A stretch of 64,000 nucleotides of DNA from DASXAI01 sp963728985 (GCA_963728985.1 CAVSME010000003.1:1364001-1428000), one strand, 5' to 3'; numbered from the stretch's first letter, positions 46,053 to 55,910 are shown. Notes: a model not told the origin generated them from the sequence alone. A program made the numbers and translations.

Positions 46053-47132
46053 TCACGCCGTCGACGGTGGTGGACCGGCGGCCGCAGCCGGGGCGCGGCC
46101 GGCAGCTCTCGCCCGGCGAGGGGTGGCTGTTGAGAGTGGTTCGTCGACGATCCTGATCGCGGCGTGGTCGAGTCCGGTCTGGATGTCGTCGATCGAGAGG
46201 GTCTGTTCGGGGACGAGCACGCCGGTCGGTAGGTGTCCGGCGCGGGAGACGAGGGCTTGGCCGAACAGCACGGTGCAGGCGGCGGCGGCCCGGTAGTCCC
46301 CGCGGCAGCGAAGGGTGCGGGCGGCGATGCGTTGGCCGTGCCGACGGACCGCGACCCAGTGCGCGATTGGTTCGGCGCTGGGGGTGTCGAGCCCGGCGGC
46401 GAACGCGCTGCGGGGGAGGTGGGCGATGAGCCCGGCCGCGTTCATTGCGAGGAGGCCTCGTCGGCGGGCCCGTTCGGCGACGCAGACGTAGGAGCTGACT
46501 GTGCGGCCGTCGAGCAACGTCTTGTCGAGCCAGCCCTGTTCGGCCTCGGCGAAACCGAGGCAGCGCCGGCGGCCGTACGGTTCCGGCAATGGGAACACGG
46601 CGGTGTGGTGGCGGCCGGTGCGGGTCAGGCCGCGGTGGGCGAAGCCACCGCCGGCGGGCCCGATGCTGCCTCGGGTTGACACGGTGAAGACGAGCTCAAC
46701 CTCGTCGGCGTCGGAGTGTTCGGCGAGTAGCTCGGCGGCGATCAGGTTGGTCAAGCCGGGGGCGACACCAGCGTTCATGAGCACCGTCCCATGTGCCTGT
46801 GGGCCGTCGCCGCGCAGCCGCCGGACGGAGCTCTCGGGCATCGCCGAGACGTTGATCAACAGGCCGCCACCGTCGAGCACCATCCGCTCGGCCACCAAAG
46901 CGTCGTCGGGTACCACGTTGACGACGAGGTCGCTTTCGTCGAGCACACGTGCCAATGTTTCGGGTTCGGCGAGGTCGACGTGGCAGAACCCGCGGCCGGG
47001 ATCGGGTCTGCGTCCCGCCGGGACGACTGACCAGTCGGCCGCCGCGAACGCCTCGACGAGGATTCGGCCGAGCACTCCTTGGGCGCCGATCACGAGCACC
47101 CGGTTGACGCTGCGCTGCTGAACTTGCGACAC
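46053..47132 (-). CDS. Saccharopine-dehydrogenase-like NAD(P)-binding protein (unit 1)
   Basis: 359 residues from a GTG at 47132 with GGAGG five bases upstream. The N-terminal Rossmann motif (RVLVIGAQGVLGRILVEAF) is followed by DLAEPETLARVLDESDLVVNVV and INVSAMPESS, then GVAPGLTNLIAAELL, typical of saccharopine dehydrogenase-like and trans-acting enoyl reductase-like proteins. The reaction is unknown. It is co-oriented with the nitroreductase gene downstream and divergent from MocR, which probably controls both. Confidence 0.82.
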   Translation of the reverse strand: MSQVQQRSVNRVLVIGAQGVLGRILVEAFAAADWSVVPAGRRPDPGRGFCHVDLAEPETLARVLDESDLVVNVVPDDALVAERMVLDGGGLLINVSAMPESSVRRLRGDGPQAHGTVLMNAGVAPGLTNLIAAELLAEHSDADEVELVFTVSTRGSIGPAGGGFAHRGLTRTGRHHTAVFPLPEPYGRRRCLGFAEAEQGWLDKTLLDGRTVSSYVCVAERARRRGLLAMNAAGLIAHLPRSAFAAGLDTPSAEPIAHWVAVRRHGQRIAARTLRCRGDYRAAAACTVLFGQALVSRAGHLPTGVLVPEQTLSIDDIQTGLDHAAIRIVDEPLSTATPRRARAAGRAPAAAAGPPPSTA

Positions 47133-47185
47133 GACGCCTCCTTCACACGGTTGGCTGATGCACACAACGCTAAGGTGGATGTGGA
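47133..47185. promoter_or_regulatory. Divergent promoter between dehydrogenase-like gene and MocR (unit 1)
   Basis: Only 53 bp separate the two divergent starts, so their promoters overlap. The segment contains TAAGGT (possible -10 for MocR) and two similar hexamers GATG at a spacing suited to direct-repeat MocR binding. No half-site can be proved. The sequence in unit 2 (52620-52672) is identical by eye. Confidence 0.35.
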
Positions 47186-48730
47186 ATGGATACGGAGACC
47201 AATCAGCAGGGAGATATCCAGACCAACCTGCGTTCCGGTGGCGTCTCTGGTGGCTTCCCGGCAGACCTGTTGGTCACGTTGGACCGCGCCCGGCCCCGCA
47301 GTCTGCGCGTCCAGCTCGAACGTGGCCTCCGCGACGCCATCGCCAGTGGATCGCTGGCCCCGGGCGCCGCGCTGCCGCCGTCTCGGCTTCTCGCCCGTGA
47401 GCTCGACGTGTCACGTTCAGTCGTCGTCGACGCCTACGAGCAGCTCGTGGCCGAGGGGTACCTGCAGGCCCGACGCGGCTCGGGCACCCGTGTCCGAGGC
47501 GACGAGACCAGCGAGCGCGGACGACGCCCGGACCGGCCCGGCGTGCCGTTCTGGCCGGTGTCGATCAGCCCAGACGGCCGTACCCCGGCCAGCGGACTGC
47601 CCGATCCTTCGTTGTTCCCACGACACGAGTGGCTCCGCCACGTGCGCACCACCCTGCGTGAGATGCCCGACAGCGGCCTCCTCTATCCCGAGCCACGCGG
47701 CGCTCGGGAGTTGCGCAGCGCCCTCGCGAGCTACCTCGGACGCGTCCACGGTGTGCGCGCCACCGCCGACGAGGTGGTGATCTGCGGCGGGTTCTCCCAA
47801 GCCCTCACGCTGCTGTGCCGAGCCCTCGCCCGGCGCGGCGCCCGCCGCATCGCCGTCGAGGACCCCTGCTTCGCCCACCACCGCCGACTCATCCGGGCCG
47901 TCGGCATGCATCCGATACCAGTTCCCGTCGACCGCGACGGGATGCAAACGTTCCGTCTGACCGCGCTGAACGTCGACGCGGCGCTGCTCTCGCCTGCACA
48001 CTCCTACCCCCGCGGCGCCGTCTTGTCCGCCGACCGGCGCGCTGAGCTCCTCGACTGGGCCCGCAGCTGCGACTCTGTCGTCATCGAGGACGACTACGAC
48101 GCCGAACTGCGTTACGACCGCACGCCGATCGGCGCTCTGCAGGGCCTCGACCCCCAACACGTCATCTACGGCGGCAGCGTGAGCAAGGTCCTCAGCCCCG
48201 CCCTGCGACTCGGCTGGCTGATCGCACCACGACACCTGACCGACGAGATCGTCCACGCCAAATTCCTCGACGACGTCGCCACCGAGACGCTCGGCCAGCT
48301 CACCCTGGCCAGCTTCATCACCAGCGGCGGGCTCGCACGACACCTGCGCCGCGTTCGCCCGATCTACCGGACTCGCCGCAACCGGCTCCTCACCGCCCTC
48401 GCCGCCCACCTCCCCGAAATCCAGCCCAGTGGCGAAGCGGCCGGGCTACACCTACTCCTCCAGCTGCCCAACGCGCTCGACCCAGACACTCTCGTCGACA
48501 CGGCGATACTCCACGGCATCAGCCTCGAGGACGCGGCACCCCACTGGGCAGACCACAACCCCGCCCCTGCAGCCGTGCTGATTGGCTACGGCGCATTATC
48601 TGAGAGCACACTCCGGCGCGGCATCGAAGCCCTCGGCGCCGAACTCCACGCGCACGGCGCCGAGAACGTGCCCGGCGACGCCCGCACAAGCAGTTCGAGG
48701 GCGCACCGAACGCCGGCGCGGGAGGGGTAG
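47186..48730 (+). CDS. MocR/PdxR-type regulator with aminotransferase domain (unit 1)
   Basis: 514 residues. Residues about 40-110 are a GntR winged helix (LRVQLERGLRDAIASGSLAPG, then LPPSRLLARELDVSRSVVVDAYEQL). The rest is a fold-type-I aminotransferase-like domain with the PLP-binding lysine in YGGSVSKVLSPALRLGWL and the Asp/Tyr pocket in IEDDYDAELRYD. MocR proteins bind PLP adducts and control a nearby gene, often for amino-acid or vitamin B6 metabolism. It is divergent from the dehydrogenase-like gene. Unit 2 carries a copy with a few amino-acid changes. Confidence 0.92.
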   Translation: MDTETNQQGDIQTNLRSGGVSGGFPADLLVTLDRARPRSLRVQLERGLRDAIASGSLAPGAALPPSRLLARELDVSRSVVVDAYEQLVAEGYLQARRGSGTRVRGDETSERGRRPDRPGVPFWPVSISPDGRTPASGLPDPSLFPRHEWLRHVRTTLREMPDSGLLYPEPRGARELRSALASYLGRVHGVRATADEVVICGGFSQALTLLCRALARRGARRIAVEDPCFAHHRRLIRAVGMHPIPVPVDRDGMQTFRLTALNVDAALLSPAHSYPRGAVLSADRRAELLDWARSCDSVVIEDDYDAELRYDRTPIGALQGLDPQHVIYGGSVSKVLSPALRLGWLIAPRHLTDEIVHAKFLDDVATETLGQLTLASFITSGGLARHLRRVRPIYRTRRNRLLTALAAHLPEIQPSGEAAGLHLLLQLPNALDPDTLVDTAILHGISLEDAAPHWADHNPAPAAVLIGYGALSESTLRRGIEALGAELHAHGAENVPGDARTSSSRAHRTPAREG

Positions 48731-48790
48731 CCGATAGTGACGAACGCGCGTGTCCTCACCTCGAACCTCGAACGCAGGACCCCACGCGGC

Positions 48791-48899
48791 GTCGCAGGCT
48801 GTTGGAGACGACGAACACGCTGGACAGGCCCATTGACGCCCCGGCGATCAGCGGGTTGAGCAGCCCGGTGGCAGCGAGGGGCAGCCCTTCGACCAACTC
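48791..48899 (-). pseudogene. CopA remnant, partial copy in unit 2
   Basis: The same CopA C-terminal codons as at 43.3 kb (NPLIAGASMG, SSVFVVSNSLR), but truncated at 48791 because the duplicated unit begins inside the gene; the final codons and stop are replaced by the end of unit 1. This marks the left junction of the duplication. Confidence 0.85.
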
Positions 48900-49101
48900 C
48901 ACATGGGATCATGTCGTCGCCCTGCTTCTCGAACGATCAGTCCGGCGGCCGGAGTCTTGAACGTCGCGGCCAGTGAACACCCTGCGGCGTCGAGCCCTGC
49001 GAGGTTCGCCTTCGCGGCGATGACCGTGAGCTCGGCGGCCTCGACATCGTGGCGCAGGAGCGTCGACCGAACCAGTGGCCGAGGGACGTCGTATCCATGT
49101 C

Positions 49102-50355
49102 ATGACAGAGTTCCCGACATCAGCACTGGCAGCGTCCGCCATCGTGGAGAAGGTGGCGGCATCGGATGGGGTGTACCGCATCCCCGTACGCCAAAGGCAC
49201 GACGGTCGAGGTCAGCCGCGACCATCTGACGCACTGGCCACCGAACCGGATCGATCTCAACGCCATCGGCGGTCCGAAGCCGTACCGGGTGGTGGCCGCC
49301 GCCGACGGCGTCGTTCGGTTCATCGTCGACGGGTTCAGCGCCAACCGCCCGAACATGTCGCCGTGCCGTAACAACTACGTGTGGATCGAGCACGACAACG
49401 GCGAGTGGACGAAGTACACCCACATGACGAGACGTTCCGTGACCGGCGCCGCCGGGCTCGAAGTTGGCGACGCCGTCACCGCCGGCCGGTTTCACGGCTT
49501 CGAGAGCGACGTGGGCTGCGCCGACGGCGAACACCTCCACTTCGAGGTCGCCGTGCCGGTCGATTCCAACGACCCGATCGACGACAACGGTGTGATCCGC
49601 GGCGGCTCGGCACGCGACCGCATCCCGCGAGTGTGCTCCGTCCCCGGTCGTCGCTACGTCGACGGCCGCCGGCATATCGCCGCGCCGCGCCCTCCGGTCG
49701 ACGTGCTCGCCGACACCATCAGTTTCGGGTCGGTGCTCCTGGGCACGTCGCAGCGCCGGTCGTGCGCGGTGATCAACCTGGCATGGCGCGACGTCACCGT
49801 GACAGTGCCGGCTTCGCCCGCCAGTGCCGTGTTCGCCTGGTTCCCGAGGACCATCACGCTCGCCCCGGGCGCGATCGCCACCGTCGAGGTCACCTTCACG
49901 CCAACGAGCACGCTGCCCGCCCAGGTGTCGTTGGACGTCCGGTCCGACGCCGCAGCTGGCCCGTCCGCGTCGGCATCACGGGCAAGGGCATGCCCTCCGG
50001 GCAGCCCGACCCACCCGAGCCGGCGGTCCCGTTCCGCTTCAGCCCAACGCTGCTCAACCTCGGCGCCGTCCAGCTCCGCTCGACCCGCACCGTCGACGCG
50101 ATCATCGCCAACAACTCTGCTACGCGCAGCGTCGGCGTCGACATCGAGGCCTCCCCGGGTGGCCCGTTCAGCTGGTCGGCGCTGCGCACGACGATCCCGC
50201 CGTCCGGGTCGTGCCCGGTTCTGGTCACGTTCGCCCCGACCTCGACGTCACCCGTGCGCGCCGAGATGGTCGCCAAAGCGACGCTCGGCACCACCATCGC
50301 GCGCCTTCCGATCACCAGCAAGGGCGCAGGCGGCCTCCCGCAGCCCGACGCGTGA
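49102..50355 (+). pseudogene. Frameshifted M23-type peptidase (unit 2)
   Basis: Copy of the gene at 43615 with the same two frame changes (near 49183 and 49957). Visible differences are one residue in the domain after the active-site HxH (His to Arg in GGSAxDR). Since both copies share the frameshifts, the damage is older than the duplication, or it reflects a real non-standard reading mode. Confidence 0.72.
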
Positions 50356-50789
50356 TCGACCTCGGCCCAGGCGCGCCATGGTCGAGGCGCGGAGGCGTCG
50401 GCGACGACGTGGCGATCGCCCCTGGCTCCTCTCGGCGGTCATAGCCCGCGCGACGTGCCGAGCTGCGACGCCGAACGACGTCGCCCCGGCCGACCGACTC
50501 CCGTCCGATTGGTAGGGCGGTGTCGGTGCGAGGCCGGGGGTGACGATCGTCGTAGCGTCGGGTTTCCATCGGCCGGTGGCGCTTGCTGCATTGTGGTCGG
50601 GGTCTCCGGCGACGTCCACGGAGGTTCCACGGAGGTCCTGTCAGTGTCCATTCCCACCACCGCCGTTGCCCGGTAACAGTCGGTGCTCTTCGTGGCTGGT
50701 GAAGGTCAGGGTGGTGGTCGTGGACCGGGTTCGCTTGGTGCATTGCGCGGTGACGTCATCGTTTGGTGGTTGTCGGGGAGCCGACACCC
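50356..50789. other. Intergenic region in unit 2, no recognised gene
   Basis: Counterpart of 44869-45302. No gene recognised. Two of the few differences between the units lie here (one in a GCATTCCGCGG/GCATTGCGCGG stretch). Confidence 0.5.
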
Positions 50790-51434
50790 TCACGCGGCGT
50801 CGGCCAGGTCGCGTGTCGGTGGGTCGTGGTGGGTCAACGTGCCGTCGGGATCGAGCCGTACGTGCACGGTGACGAGGTCGGCACCGAGCACGCGGACGTT
50901 GATCGCGTTGAGGGTGCGCAGCGGGTGCCAGCGGATAATGTGGCGCTGGCGGGCCAGCGCGTCATCGTCGGGCAGCACGGTGGCGACACCGGCGACCCAG
51001 CGATACCGGATCCCGATGCGTAGCCGCATCCGCACGCGGGGATCGTGTTGGATGTTGCGCACGTAGCCGGCTCGGAGCCCGTGTTCGGCGATGATCCACA
51101 AGTCGTTGCCGGTGCGTCCGTTGCCCACTGGTGTGCGGCGAGGCTGCCCGGATGTCCGGCCGCGGGTTTCCAGGATCGCCAACCCCAACGGGTTGAGACC
51201 GATCGCCAGGAGGGCCCGCATCAGCGGGTTGAGCGTCCACCGCTGAAATGTCCGCACGATGAGGACCTTGGCTCGGCGGCTTCGGGCGGTCGTGGCGACC
51301 AGGGCGACGTAGATGGCGCTCTGCACGATCGCCGAGGTGACGTCGTGACCTGGCACGATCGCGTAGATGCCCCATACCAGGGCGAGGGCTGCGGCGGTAC
51401 CGGTGAGGAGGCCTCGGGGGAGAGTCGTCTTCAT
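50790..51434 (-). CDS. Deazaflavin-dependent nitroreductase-like protein (unit 2)
   Basis: Copy of the unit 1 protein at 45303-45947, 214 residues. The amino-acid sequence appears unchanged although two silent or near-silent base changes are seen close to its 3' end. The gene retains the same start, hydrophobic N-terminus and F420-binding region, so both copies should be functional. Confidence 0.85.
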   Translation of the reverse strand: MKTTLPRGLLTGTAAALALVWGIYAIVPGHDVTSAIVQSAIYVALVATTARSRRAKVLIVRTFQRWTLNPLMRALLAIGLNPLGLAILETRGRTSGQPRRTPVGNGRTGNDLWIIAEHGLRAGYVRNIQHDPRVRMRLRIGIRYRWVAGVATVLPDDDALARQRHIIRWHPLRTLNAINVRVLGADLVTVHVRLDPDGTLTHHDPPTRDLADAA

Positions 51435-51539
51435 GTGGGCATGTCCTTTCGACGCACGTTGTGGGGCGGTCAAGGTCGGCGTCGGGTGGGGTCGGGTTGA
51501 CGTTGAACGTGGTGTGCCGACGTCGTGTGCCGACGTCGG

Positions 51540-52619
51540 TCACGCCGTCGACGGTGGTGGACCGGCGGCCGCAGCCGGGGCGCGGCCGGCAGCTCTCGCC
51601 CGGCGAGGGGTGGCTGTTGAGAGTGGTTCGTCGACGATCCTGATCGCGGCGTGGTCGAGTCCGGTCTGGATGTCGTCGATCGAGAGGGTCTGTTCGGGGA
51701 CGAGCACGCCGGTCGGTAGGTGTCCGGCGCGGGAGACGAGGGCTTGGCCGAACAGCACGGTGCAGGCGGCGGCGGCCCGGTAGTCCCCGCGGCAGCGAAG
51801 GGTGCGGGCGGCGATGCGTTGGCCGTGCCGACGGACCGCGACCCAGTGCGCGATTGGTTCGGCGCTGGGGGTGTCGAGCCCGGCGGCGAACGCGCTGCGG
51901 GGGAGGTGGGCGATGAGCCCGGCCGCGTTCATTGCGAGGAGGCCTCGTCGGCGGGCCCGTTCGGCGACGCAGACGTAGGAGCTGACTGTGCGGCCGTCGA
52001 GCAACGTCTTGTCGAGCCAGCCCTGTTCGGCCTCGGCGAAACCGAGGCAGCGCCGGCGGCCGTACGGTTCCGGCAATGGGAACACGGCGGTGTGGTGGCG
52101 GCCGGTGCGGGTCAGGCCGCGGTGGGCGAAGCCACCGCCGGCGGGCCCGATGCTGCCTCGGGTTGACACGGTGAAGACGAGCTCAACCTCGTCGGCGTCG
52201 GAGTGTTCGGCGAGTAGCTCGGCGGCGATCAGGTTGGTCAAGCCGGGGGCGACACCAGCGTTCATGAGCACCGTCCCATGTGCCTGTGGGCCGTCGCCGC
52301 GCAGCCGCCGGACGGAGCTCTCGGGCATCGCCGAGACGTTGATCAACAGGCCGCCACCGTCGAGCACCATCCGCTCGGCCACCAAAGCGTCGTCGGGTAC
52401 CACGTTGACGACGAGGTCGCTTTCGTCGAGCACACGTGCCAATGTTTCGGGTTCGGCGAGGTCGACGTGGCAGAACCCGCGGCCGGGATCGGGTCTGCGT
52501 CCCGCCGGGACGACTGACCAGTCGGCCGCCGCGAACGCCTCGACGAGGATTCGGCCGAGCACTCCTTGGGCGCCGATCACGAGCACCCGGTTGACGCTGC
52601 GCTGCTGAACTTGCGACAC
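51540..52619 (-). CDS. Saccharopine-dehydrogenase-like protein (unit 2)
   Basis: Copy of the unit 1 protein at 46053-47132, identical in amino-acid sequence as far as I can see. The start, ribosome-binding GGAGG and divergent promoter are conserved, so gene dosage for this enzyme is doubled. Confidence 0.82.
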   Translation of the reverse strand: MSQVQQRSVNRVLVIGAQGVLGRILVEAFAAADWSVVPAGRRPDPGRGFCHVDLAEPETLARVLDESDLVVNVVPDDALVAERMVLDGGGLLINVSAMPESSVRRLRGDGPQAHGTVLMNAGVAPGLTNLIAAELLAEHSDADEVELVFTVSTRGSIGPAGGGFAHRGLTRTGRHHTAVFPLPEPYGRRRCLGFAEAEQGWLDKTLLDGRTVSSYVCVAERARRRGLLAMNAAGLIAHLPRSAFAAGLDTPSAEPIAHWVAVRRHGQRIAARTLRCRGDYRAAAACTVLFGQALVSRAGHLPTGVLVPEQTLSIDDIQTGLDHAAIRIVDEPLSTATPRRARAAGRAPAAAAGPPPSTA

Positions 52620-52672
52620 GACGCCTCCTTCACACGGTTGGCTGATGCACACAACGCTAAGGTGGATGTGGA

Positions 52673-54217
52673 ATGGATACGGAGACCAATCAGCAGGGAG
52701 ATATCCAGACCAACCTGCGTTCCGGTGGCGTCTCTGGTGGCTTCCCGGCAGACCTGTTGGTCACGTTGGACCGCGCCCGGCCCCGCAGTCTGCGCGTCCA
52801 GCTCGAACGTGGCCTCCGCGACGCCATCGCCAGTGGATCGCTGGCCCCGGGCGCCGCGCTGCCGCCGTCTCGGCTTCTCGCCCGTGAGCTCGACGTGTCA
52901 CGTTCAGTCGTCGTCGACGCCTACGAGCAGCTCGTGGCCGAGGGGTACCTGCAGGCCCGACGCGGCTCGGGCACCCGTGTCCGAGGCGACGAGACCAGCG
53001 AGCGCGGACGACGCCCGGACCGGCCCGGCGTGCCGTTCTGGCCGGTGTCGATCAGCCCAGACGGCCGTACCCCGGCCAGCGGACTGCCCGATCCTTCGTT
53101 GTTCCCACGACACGAGTGGCTCCGCCACGTGCGCACCACCCTGCGTGAGATGCCCGACAGCGGCCTCCTCTATCCCGAGCCGCGCGGCGCTCGGGAGTTG
53201 CGCAGCGCCCTCGCGAGCTACCTCGGACGCGTCCGCGGTGTGCGCGCCACCGCCGACGAGGTGGTGATCTGCGGCGGGTTCTCCCAAGCCCTCACGCTGC
53301 TGTGCCGAGCCCTCGCCCGGCGCGGCGCCCGCCGCATCGCCGTCGAGGACCCCTGCTTCGCCCACCACCGCCGACTCATCCGGGCCGTCGGCATGCATCC
53401 GATACCAGTTCCCGTCGACCGCGACGGGATGCAAACGTTCCGTCTGACCGCGCTGAACGTCGACGCGGCGCTGCTCTCGCCTGCACACTCCTACCCCCGC
53501 GGCGCCGTCTTGTCCGCCGACCGGCGCGCTGAGCTCCTCGACTGGGCCCGCAGCTGCGACTCTGTCGTCATCGAGGACGACTACGACGCCGAACTGCGTT
53601 ACGACCGCACGCCGATCGGCGCTCTGCAGGGCCTCGACCCCCAACACGTCATCTACGGCGGCAGCGTGAGCAAGGTCCTCAGCCCCGCCCTGCGACTCGG
53701 CTGGCTGATCGCACCACGACACCTGACCGACGAGATCGTCCGCGCCAAATTCCTCGACGACGTCGCCACCGAGACGCTCGGCCAGCTCACCCTGGCCAGC
53801 TTCATCACCAGCGGCGGGCTCGCACGACACCTGCGCCGCGTTCGCCCGATCTACCGGACTCGCCGCAACCGGCTCCTCACCGCCCTCGCCGCCCACCTCC
53901 CCGAAATCCAGCCCAGTGGCGAAGCGGCCGGGCTACACCTACTCCTCCAGCTGCCCAACGCGCTCGACCCAGACACTCTCGTCGACACGGCGATACTCCA
54001 CGGCATCAGCCTCGAGGACGCGGCACCCCACTGGGCAGACCACAACCCCGCCCCTGCAGCCGTGCTGATTGGCTACGGCGCATTATCTGAGAGCACACTC
54101 CGGCGCGGCATCGAAGCCCTCGGCGCCGAACTCCACGCGGACGGCGCCGAGAACGTGCCCGGCGACGCCCGCACAAGCAGTTCGAGGGCGCACCGAACGC
54201 CGGCGCGGGAGGGGTAG
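52673..54217 (+). CDS. MocR/PdxR-type regulator (unit 2)
   Basis: Copy of the unit 1 regulator with three residue changes noted: His to Arg in GRVxGVRAT, His to Arg in DEIVxAKFLDD, and His to Asp in AELHAxGAEN. The HTH and PLP lysine are unaffected. Two near-identical regulators now share one set of operators, so autoregulation and dose could be altered. Confidence 0.92.
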   Translation: MDTETNQQGDIQTNLRSGGVSGGFPADLLVTLDRARPRSLRVQLERGLRDAIASGSLAPGAALPPSRLLARELDVSRSVVVDAYEQLVAEGYLQARRGSGTRVRGDETSERGRRPDRPGVPFWPVSISPDGRTPASGLPDPSLFPRHEWLRHVRTTLREMPDSGLLYPEPRGARELRSALASYLGRVRGVRATADEVVICGGFSQALTLLCRALARRGARRIAVEDPCFAHHRRLIRAVGMHPIPVPVDRDGMQTFRLTALNVDAALLSPAHSYPRGAVLSADRRAELLDWARSCDSVVIEDDYDAELRYDRTPIGALQGLDPQHVIYGGSVSKVLSPALRLGWLIAPRHLTDEIVRAKFLDDVATETLGQLTLASFITSGGLARHLRRVRPIYRTRRNRLLTALAAHLPEIQPSGEAAGLHLLLQLPNALDPDTLVDTAILHGISLEDAAPHWADHNPAPAAVLIGYGALSESTLRRGIEALGAELHADGAENVPGDARTSSSRAHRTPAREG

Positions 54218-54344
54218 CCGATAGTGACGAACGCGCGTGTCCTCACCTCGAACCTCGAACGCAGGACCCCACGCGGCTGCCCCAGGCCTACCTTGCCTGC
54301 TGTTGCGAGCGCACGACGCGCGGTGTTCGGCATCGGTCGGTGCG

Positions 54345-55620
54345 TCCTAAGAGTCCGCGCCTGAGTTAGTCGCGCGTTCTAGACTTGCCGGGTGGAGTTG
54401 AGCGAGGAGGGTCTGGCCGAGTTCTTCTCCACGGCGTTCGCGTTGTTGGACGAGCGGCAGCGGCGACTGGTGGCGGCGGCGATGGTGGCGGCGTTGGGTC
54501 GGGGCGGGCAAGCTCGTGTGGCCGAGGCGACGGCGATGTCGCGCAACACGTTGCTGACGGGCGCGGCCGAGTTGGCCGGTGGGGCGGGGCCGTCGGAGCG
54601 GGTTCGGCGGCCCGGGGCGGGCCGCAAGAAGGCCACCGACTTGAACCCCGATCTCCTCGTCGTGCTCGATTCGCTCGTCGAGCCGGAGTCTCGGGGGGAT
54701 CCGATGTCGCCGTTGCGGTGGACGGCGAAGTCGACGCGGAACTTGTCGGCCGAGCTGAAACGGTTGGGCCACCAGGCCGGCGAGTCGCTGGTCGGCCGCA
54801 TGCTTCACTACCTGGGCTACAGCCTGCAGGCCAACGCCAAGGTCACCGAGGGTGCCCAGCACCCGGACCGCAACGCCCAGTTCGAGTACATCAACGGACG
54901 GCCGGCGAACACCTGGGCGCCGGCCAGCCGGTCATCTCGGTGGACTGCAAAAAGAAGGAACTGATCGGCGATTACGCCAACAGCGGCGCCGAATGGGAAC
55001 CCGAAGGCTCCCCGACCCCTGTCGGCACCCATGACTTCCCCGACCCCGACGTGCCCAAGGCCATCCCCTACGGCGTCTATGACCTGGCCTCCAACGAAGG
55101 CTGGGTCAACGTCGGCGACGACCACGACACCCCCGCCTTCGCGGTCGCCTCCATCGCCCGCTGGTGGGAACGCATGGGCCGCCACCGCTACCCCGACGCC
55201 ACCCGGCTGATGATCACCGCCGATGCCGGCGGGTCCAACGGCTACCGCAGCCGCATGTTCAAAGCCGAGCTCGCCACCCTGGCCGCCACCATCGGTCTCG
55301 TCATCACCGTCTGCCACATGCCGCCCGGCACGTCGAAGTGGAACAAGATTGAGCACCGCCTGTTCTCGTTCATCTCGATGAACTGGCGAGGCAAGCCGCT
55401 CACCACCTACCGGACCGTCGTCGAACTCATCGCCGCCACCACCACCCGCCACGGCCTGCCCGTCGAAGCCGACCTCGACGAGGGCTACTACCCGACCGGC
55501 CAGAAGATCAGCGACCGCGACTTCAACAACCTTTCCGTCACCGCCCACACCTTCCACGGTGACTGGAACTACACGATCCGACCACCATAACAGCTCAACT
55601 AATTGGGGAACAGGCCCTAA
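54345..55620 (+). mobile_element. ISAzo13-family insertion sequence, copy 2 (frameshifted)
   Basis: 1,276 bp, the same element and orientation as copy 1, lying 67 bp after unit 2. It differs by loss of one base near 54895 and so encodes a broken transposase. With copy 1 it flanks the tandem duplication (41.65-55.62 kb), giving a composite-transposon-like layout. It could still be mobilised by copy 1 in trans. Confidence 0.8.
54392..55590 (+). pseudogene. ISAzo13 transposase, single-base frameshift
   Basis: Same gene as at 41699 but with GCGACGG reduced to GGACGG at about 54895 in the codons for YINATAGEH. The first 160 or so codons and the catalytic Asp/Asp/Glu region lie in different frames. 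All other residues appear intact, so the damage is recent or a sequence error. Confidence 0.88.
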
Positions 55621-55757
55621 CGGATCCTCCCGACCTGGCAGTCGGCGGGCGGCAGCGGCTTCACGACGGTCACATCGAGTCGGCACGACCATCGCGAGAC
55701 CGAGCGCACGACGATTTTCCAGCTGCCGCCTGGGAGCTCCCGGACACTCTTTCGATG

Positions 55758-55910
55758 TCATTCGGGGACCACCGTGCCGGTTCCCGTGTTGCGCATCGTG
55801 ACCGTCGGGGCGCCGCTGTAGAGGATCGTCCCCGTGCCGGTCAAATCCGCATCGAGCCCGGCTATGGCGTGGACCCGGAGCGGAGGATGTCCCGAGTTCC
55901 GTGGAACTTC
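55758..55910 (-). pseudogene. GIN-domain (DUF2807) protein, C-terminal part
   Basis: Minus-strand codons read LDADLTGTGTILYSGAPTV followed by MRNTGTGTVVPE and a TGA at 55758: the beta-helix end of a DUF2807/head-GIN domain. The N-terminal part is at 57324-57977, on the other side of the IS256 element, so this is one gene split by the insertion. Confidence 0.82.

Larger units (their letters stand above)
43303..48790. repeat. Tandem duplication, unit 1 (5,488 bp)
   Basis: This segment is repeated directly head-to-tail at 48791-54277 with no spacer. By eye I found about 11 differences (single-base changes plus one G lost in a G-run), so identity is above 99%. The unit starts within the CopA remnant (GTCGCAGGCTGTTGG) and ends with ACCCCACGCGGC. 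It contains the M23 pseudogene, the nitroreductase, the saccharopine-dehydrogenase-like gene and the MocR regulator. Confidence 0.97.
48791..54277. repeat. Tandem duplication, unit 2 (5,487 bp)
   Basis: Direct repeat of 43303-48790, abutting it with no spacer. The single length difference is one G lost in the run near 49082 (GGGG in unit 1). Among the roughly 11 changes I saw, four alter MocR or peptidase residues: His to Arg at three places and His to Asp near the MocR C-terminus. All reading frames that are open in unit 1 are open in unit 2. Confidence 0.97.
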
